64,000 nt of DNA from the NCBI GenBank assembly GCA_018105865.1, contig CM030840.1, positions 5,798,140-5,862,139 on the forward strand, written 5' to 3'. Source of the stretch: Metaphire vulgaris. Lineage: Eukaryota > Annelida > Clitellata > Crassiclitellata > Megascolecidae. The position numbers were made by a program, and so were the translations under genes. Below the pieces are notes generated by a model. It was not told the DNA's origin, searched no databases, and saw only the letters and a list, made by a program, of their open reading frames with translations. Below are positions 59,785-64,000 of the stretch, piece by piece. Position 1 is the stretch's first letter, and every line of letters begins with the position of its first letter.

Positions 59785-60156
59785 CTACTTGGAGCTCGTG
59801 TACTTGGTGACGGCCTTCGTTCCCTCCGACACGGCGTGCTTGGCCAACTCGCCCGGCAACAGCAGCCGGACGGCAGTCTGAATTTCGCGACTCGTTATCG
59901 TCGACCGACGGTTGTAGTGCGCCAGGCGACTCGACTCGGCCGCGATACGCTCGAAGATGTCGTTCACGAACGAGTTCATGATCGACATGGCCTTCGACGA
60001 GATCCCCGTGTCCGGGTGCACCTGCTTCAGCACCTTGTAGATGTAGATGGCGTACGACTCGCGTCGGCGCCTCTTTCTCTTCTTCTCGCCCGCCCGAGCG
60101 GCTTTCGCCTTCGACGCGGCCTTCTTCGCTCCTTTCGACGCTGGTTTAGGCGGCAT
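59785..60156 (-). CDS. H2B: Histone H2B, unit 2
   Basis: 123-residue H2B identical to unit 1 ([20 protein letters not shown] to VTKYTSSK). I again prefer the inner Met over the MQEE Met four codons upstream. It is divergent from H2A in the same unit, with a shared promoter. Confidence 0.97.
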   Translation of the reverse strand: MPPKPASKGAKKAASKAKAARAGEKKRKRRRRESYAIYIYKVLKQVHPDTGISSKAMSIMNSFVNDIFERIAAESSRLAHYNRRSTITSREIQTAVRLLLPGELAKHAVSEGTKAVTKYTSSK

Positions 60157-60211
60157 TTCTTCCTGCAAGCGTTATCAAGCACAGACAATGCAGGCGAATG
60201 TGATTTTTCGC

Positions 60212-60327
60212 TTTTATGCGACGCGCGCGGTGTTAACGGGTCACGTGCGCTCATTAGTATGCCAGCAAGGGCGGACGGCTTGAGCCGGTCACGTGACCGA
60301 GTTACACCGCCACCGTTGCGTATAAAA
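60212..60327. promoter_or_regulatory. Divergent H2B/H2A promoter, unit 2
   Basis: Same arrangement as unit 1: minus-strand CATAAAA near 60212, E-boxes CACGTG near 60242 and within GTCACGTGAC near 60288, and TATAAAA at 60321-60327 for H2A. Confidence 0.75.
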
Positions 60328-60388
60328 ACTCGATGTTTTTTGTCGGTGCCTATTAACTGATTTCACTGTTTCCGTAGAACGAACGACG

Positions 60389-60778
60389 ATGTCCGGTAGA
60401 GGCAAAGGTGGCAAAGTGAAGGGGAAGGCGAAGAGCCGTTCGTCTCGCGCAGGACTGCAGTTCCCGGTCGGACGAATCCATCGTCTGCTGCGCAAGGGTA
60501 ACTACGCCGAGCGAGTGGGCGCAGGAGCGCCGGTCTATCTGGCCGCAGTGATGGAGTACCTGGCGGCCGAAGTGCTCGAGCTGGCAGGCAATGCGGCTCG
60601 CGACAACAAGAAGACGCGAATAATCCCGCGTCACCTGCAGCTGGCAATACGGAACGACGAGGAGCTGAACAAACTGCTGTCGGGAGTGACTATCGCGCAG
60701 GGCGGTGTCCTGCCGAACATCCAGGCCGTCCTTCTGCCCAAAAAGACGCAGAAGGTCGGCGGATCGTCCGCCAAGTAG
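60389..60778 (+). CDS. H2A: Histone H2A, unit 2
   Basis: Core histone H2A, dimer partner of H2B. Intact 129-residue protein: [58 protein letters not shown], then [18 protein letters not shown] and ending [12 protein letters not shown]. The tail has no S-Q motif, so it is the canonical form and not H2A.X. Acidic-patch residues in the E-L-A-G-N and N-D-E-E-L segments are kept. This copy shows that the frame break in unit 1 is a single missing G. Confidence 0.98.
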   Translation: MSGRGKGGKVKGKAKSRSSRAGLQFPVGRIHRLLRKGNYAERVGAGAPVYLAAVMEYLAAEVLELAGNAARDNKKTRIIPRHLQLAIRNDEELNKLLSGVTIAQGGVLPNIQAVLLPKKTQKVGGSSAK

Positions 60779-60807
60779 ACGGTTGGCAAGGACGTCTCCT
60801 ACGAAAC

Positions 60808-60823
60808 GGCTCTTTTCAGAGCC
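60808..60823 (+). terminator. Histone mRNA 3' stem-loop (H2A, unit 2)
   Basis: GGCTCTTTTCAGAGCC, followed by TTTTCAAAGGAAGACC. Confidence 0.97.
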
Positions 60824-61300
60824 ACAAATTTTCAAAGGAAGACCGATCGATCGTGTACTGTCCTTGTGTTTAGACGATGACCAAACATACTATTATGTAC
60901 GTAGGGATTTCCGTGCTCGTTAGGCCAACGGTTTTCGAAAACCGTATTCACCGTACTGTTGTCATTGGTAACCTTCCATAACGCCAATCCTAATGGTCGA
61001 AGGCAGGGTTTGATGGTACTCCAGATCCATAGCGCCACCGACAAATTTCAATTGCAAAGGTCACTAAATACTATTAAATACCTATATCATAATTATTTGC
61101 CAGATAGTCCTGTTGAGTTTAGTTTAGACGTGAGAAATTCATGCTTGGCGGAATTATCACTATTTCTAGGCATTATATGGAAGCCAAGGGAGCGTCTTAA
61201 ACCGAACAGGAAAAATCATATACCATGCATACTGGACCAGTCCGACGCTTAAACAGATTCGAAACCATGTCACGCACGGGTTTCTACCTACCTACATATC

Positions 61301-61336
<36 letters not shown>

Positions 61337-61430
61337 ACAATCAATTTTGTTACTGAAGTAAAAATATCACTTCTGACTCTGTAGGCATCATAGAACGGTA
61401 CTGCAAATAGCGCCTCTGCGTGCTTGTCAG
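60824..61430. other. H2A-H4 spacer, unit 2
   Basis: Same spacer as in unit 1, with (CA)n at 61311-61336. No supported gene. Confidence 0.6.
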
Positions 61431-61432
61431 CG

Positions 61433-61890
<458 letters not shown>

Positions 61891-61924
61891 ACAACTGTCT
61901 GACGGTTCGACCCGCGCCACAAAC

Positions 61925-61940
61925 GGCCCTTTTCAGGGCC
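61925..61940 (+). terminator. Histone mRNA 3' stem-loop (H4, unit 2, variant stem)
   Basis: GGCCCTTTTCAGGGCC, with the same compensated stem change as in unit 1. Confidence 0.95.
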
Positions 61941-62252
61941 ACTAAATCTTGACGAAGGAATTGAAATTGGGCAGTGCATTGTCTTTTTTGTACGTTCTTT
62001 GTCTCGAAACAATAGTTCGGTCTTGGTTGTTCTGTAGTAAACTTGTAAAAATGTATCGAGCCATTTTGAAAGTCCAGTTGTCCATCTTGGCACGGCATAA
62101 AATTTTAAGTAAATGTGTGTGTATAGCTTTGACATTATTCGTACAATTTGACTATATTTTAGTCATTAAGAGTCAGTCTGTCCGCAGCCTGGCAGTGATG
62201 TTTCACGAGACCATGTCGTTTCACATGAAGAATAAACAAATAAATTATATAT

Positions 62253-62320
<68 letters not shown>

Positions 62321-62567
62321 CCTTTACTTGCAATGCCGAGATATTCAACAAACTAATTAATTTGATGTCCAAATCTGCTCCCAGTCTGGCCAAACAACTT
62401 GCTAAAAAGGCTGATTTTTCTACTTCTGGTCCAAACTTTGGAAGTCTTAAAGTCTTTCCCTGGCTGTTGGCTGTGGGATCCTTTAAAAGAAATTGCACAA
62501 TTGCAGATATATAGGCAAAACCATCTCTTCCAGTTTCCCCCACAGCTCTGCCTTCCTGTTTTCCAAC

Positions 62568-62657
<90 letters not shown>

Positions 62658-63379
62658 AGGTAGTAATGGTAGCGGTAATATAGTAATGGCAGCAGTATAG
62701 TATTAATAGTAGTAGGTAGTTGTGGCAATCAAATTTTTAGCAGGGCAACAGTAGTAACCGAGATTTCTACATTTATCATGCGCCTAACGACCATAGTCTC
62801 TAATTACACACGTAATCGCTACAAGTTAGTGGCAGACGTTCGGAGGACGTCGGCGCTTTGGAAATTCAGTAATGAGAGTGACGCTGCCACAGAATCTGAC
62901 TAAGCCTGCAAATTGTTCGTTGGAGTCGTCGACCATCGGGCCCACGATGGCACCGGAGGCGAATCGAGTCTCAAGGACAATCGAGTTCCCATATGGTGGT
63001 CAGAGCGGCGCCGGAAATCTATGAAATGGACGCCGAGACCTGAATCGGGACAGAGATTTAAGGCGGCGGCGTGGAATATGTGACGGATTTGGTGTCGCCA
63101 TCAGACGCCAACCGGTTCCGGTCGTTCGTTTCGACAGCTGCGATGTAGGTGCGACGCATTCAAGGCAACGCGGAGTCGATGCAGCGTCGGACAAGCGACC
63201 GGGTCGACGGGAAACAAGAAGCGATAGAACAGGCCCGAACGGCGCTTGCTATTCCGAACGCCGGAGAGCTCAACGACGTCCGCGCGCCCACACAAAAGCG
63301 CACGCTCTCGCCTTGTCGCGCTCAGCTGCTACTGATACGATCACATCACTACTGCTACTACTTACTACTACGACGAAGC
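61941..63379. other. H4-H1 spacer, unit 2 to unit 3
   Basis: Contains (AG)n at 62255-62318 (42 bases in unit 1, 64 here) and (TAA)n(TAG)n at 62570-62656. Otherwise nearly identical to the unit 1 spacer. No gene supported. Confidence 0.7.
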
Positions 63380-64000
63380 ATGTCTGACAGCGCAACAGCA
63401 CCGGCCTCGACGGCCGACTCGGGTGCGGGAAAGACGGCGCCAAAGAGTCCGACGAAGAAACAACAGAAGGCAAAGGCGGCTGCGGCGGCCGCGTCGAAGA
63501 AGGGGTCCGGCAGACCATCCGAAGTACAGCGAAATGATACGCCAGGCGCTGACGACTCTGAAGGAACGCGGCGGTTCGTCGCGACAGGCAATCCTGAAGT
63601 ACATCGTGAAGAACTTCAAGGTCGGAAGCGACGAGCACGTCGTCAACCAGCACCTGAAGAGTGCCTTCTTCGCGCCGGCGTCAAGAACGACAGCCTGAAG
63701 CAGTCGAAAGGATCGGGGCGTCCGGCAGTTTCCGTCTTGGCGCAGCCGCCATCGAACAGGCTAAGAAGAAGGACAAGAAGAAGACCGTCGGTGCATCCGC
63801 CGCCGCCGGTAAGAAGCCGGAAGGCTGCCGCCGCTGCCAAGAAACCGGCTGCTGCCAAGAAGACGGCTGTGGCGAAGTCTCCGAAGAAGGCCAAGAAGCC
63901 CATCGCCGCCGCTGCCAGCAAGAAAGCGAAGACGACGACCGGAGGCGACAAACCTACCAAGAAGGCGAAGGCAGACAAGCCGAAGAAAGCGAAAGCCACT
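63380..64000 (+). CDS. H1: Linker histone H1, unit 3 (cut by the window edge, frameshifted)
   Basis: Third H1 copy. N-terminus as in unit 2. An extra G in GGGG near 63506 shifts the frame before the globular domain EMIRQALTTLKERGGSSRQA. A two-base insertion near 63668, a missing G near 63717 and an extra G near 63819 follow. The Lys/Ala tail runs off the window. The array therefore continues beyond 64000. Confidence 0.82.
   Translation, partial: MSDSATAPASTADSGAGKTAPKSPTKKQQKAKAAAAAASKKGSGRPSEVQRNDTPGADDSEGTRRFVATGNPEVHREELQGRKRRARRQPAPEECLLRAGVKNDSLKQSKGSGRPAVSVLAQPPSNRLRRRTRRRPSVHPPPPVRSRKAAAAAKKPAAAKKTAVAKSPKKAKKPIAAAASKKAKTTTGGDKPTKKAKADKPKKAKAT

Overview
The window is metazoan nuclear DNA from an invertebrate. 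It has spliced genes with GT-AG introns, AT-rich introns full of LINE, SINE and DNA-transposon remnants, and a tandem array of replication-dependent histone genes with canonical animal H3, H4, H2A, H2B and H1. I cannot name the phylum from sequence alone. A run of 100 Ns (49767-49866) joins two contigs that look very different.

Left contig (1-49766). One large gene on the minus strand, with its 3' end at 961, runs to at least 47556. I could chain 33 exons by reading frame, splice sites and protein family pattern, about 5.05 kb of coding sequence. Reading 5'->3' on the minus strand, it encodes an EGF-like repeat, a six-cysteine kringle domain, three more EGF-like repeats, six fibronectin type III domains, a membrane-proximal FN3-like domain with a basic RRKKR site, one transmembrane helix, an active-looking tyrosine phosphatase domain (WPD loop, [10 protein letters not shown]) and a second phosphatase domain that has lost the WPD aspartate. 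It is a receptor-type protein tyrosine phosphatase with an unusual Tie-like plus kringle ectodomain. The signal peptide and first exons are not seen and may lie in or beyond the gap. One exon between the transmembrane segment and D1 is also unaccounted for.

The introns hold a near-complete but broken RTE-like LINE, several RTE-like fragments whose 3' ends run into trinucleotide repeats, L2/CR1-like LINE tails ending in tetranucleotide repeats, a tRNA-derived SINE family, piggyBac-like TTAA elements of about 1 kb, pogo/Tigger-like MITEs, a mariner-like element with 60-bp inverted repeats, and a DNA transposon with a hAT-like element nested inside it.

Right contig (49867-64000). Two full units and the start of a third unit of a ~6.64 kb histone repeat: H1(+) H3(+) H2B(-) H2A(+) H4(+). 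Each gene ends in a histone mRNA stem-loop, so these are S-phase histones that are not polyadenylated. H2A and H2B share a divergent promoter with E-boxes. A short inverted-repeat element sits between H3 and H2B in both units. The H1 copies and one H2A copy carry single-base indels, mostly in homopolymers. Similar indels break three ectodomain exons of the phosphatase gene. The simplest reading is uncorrected long-read assembly error.
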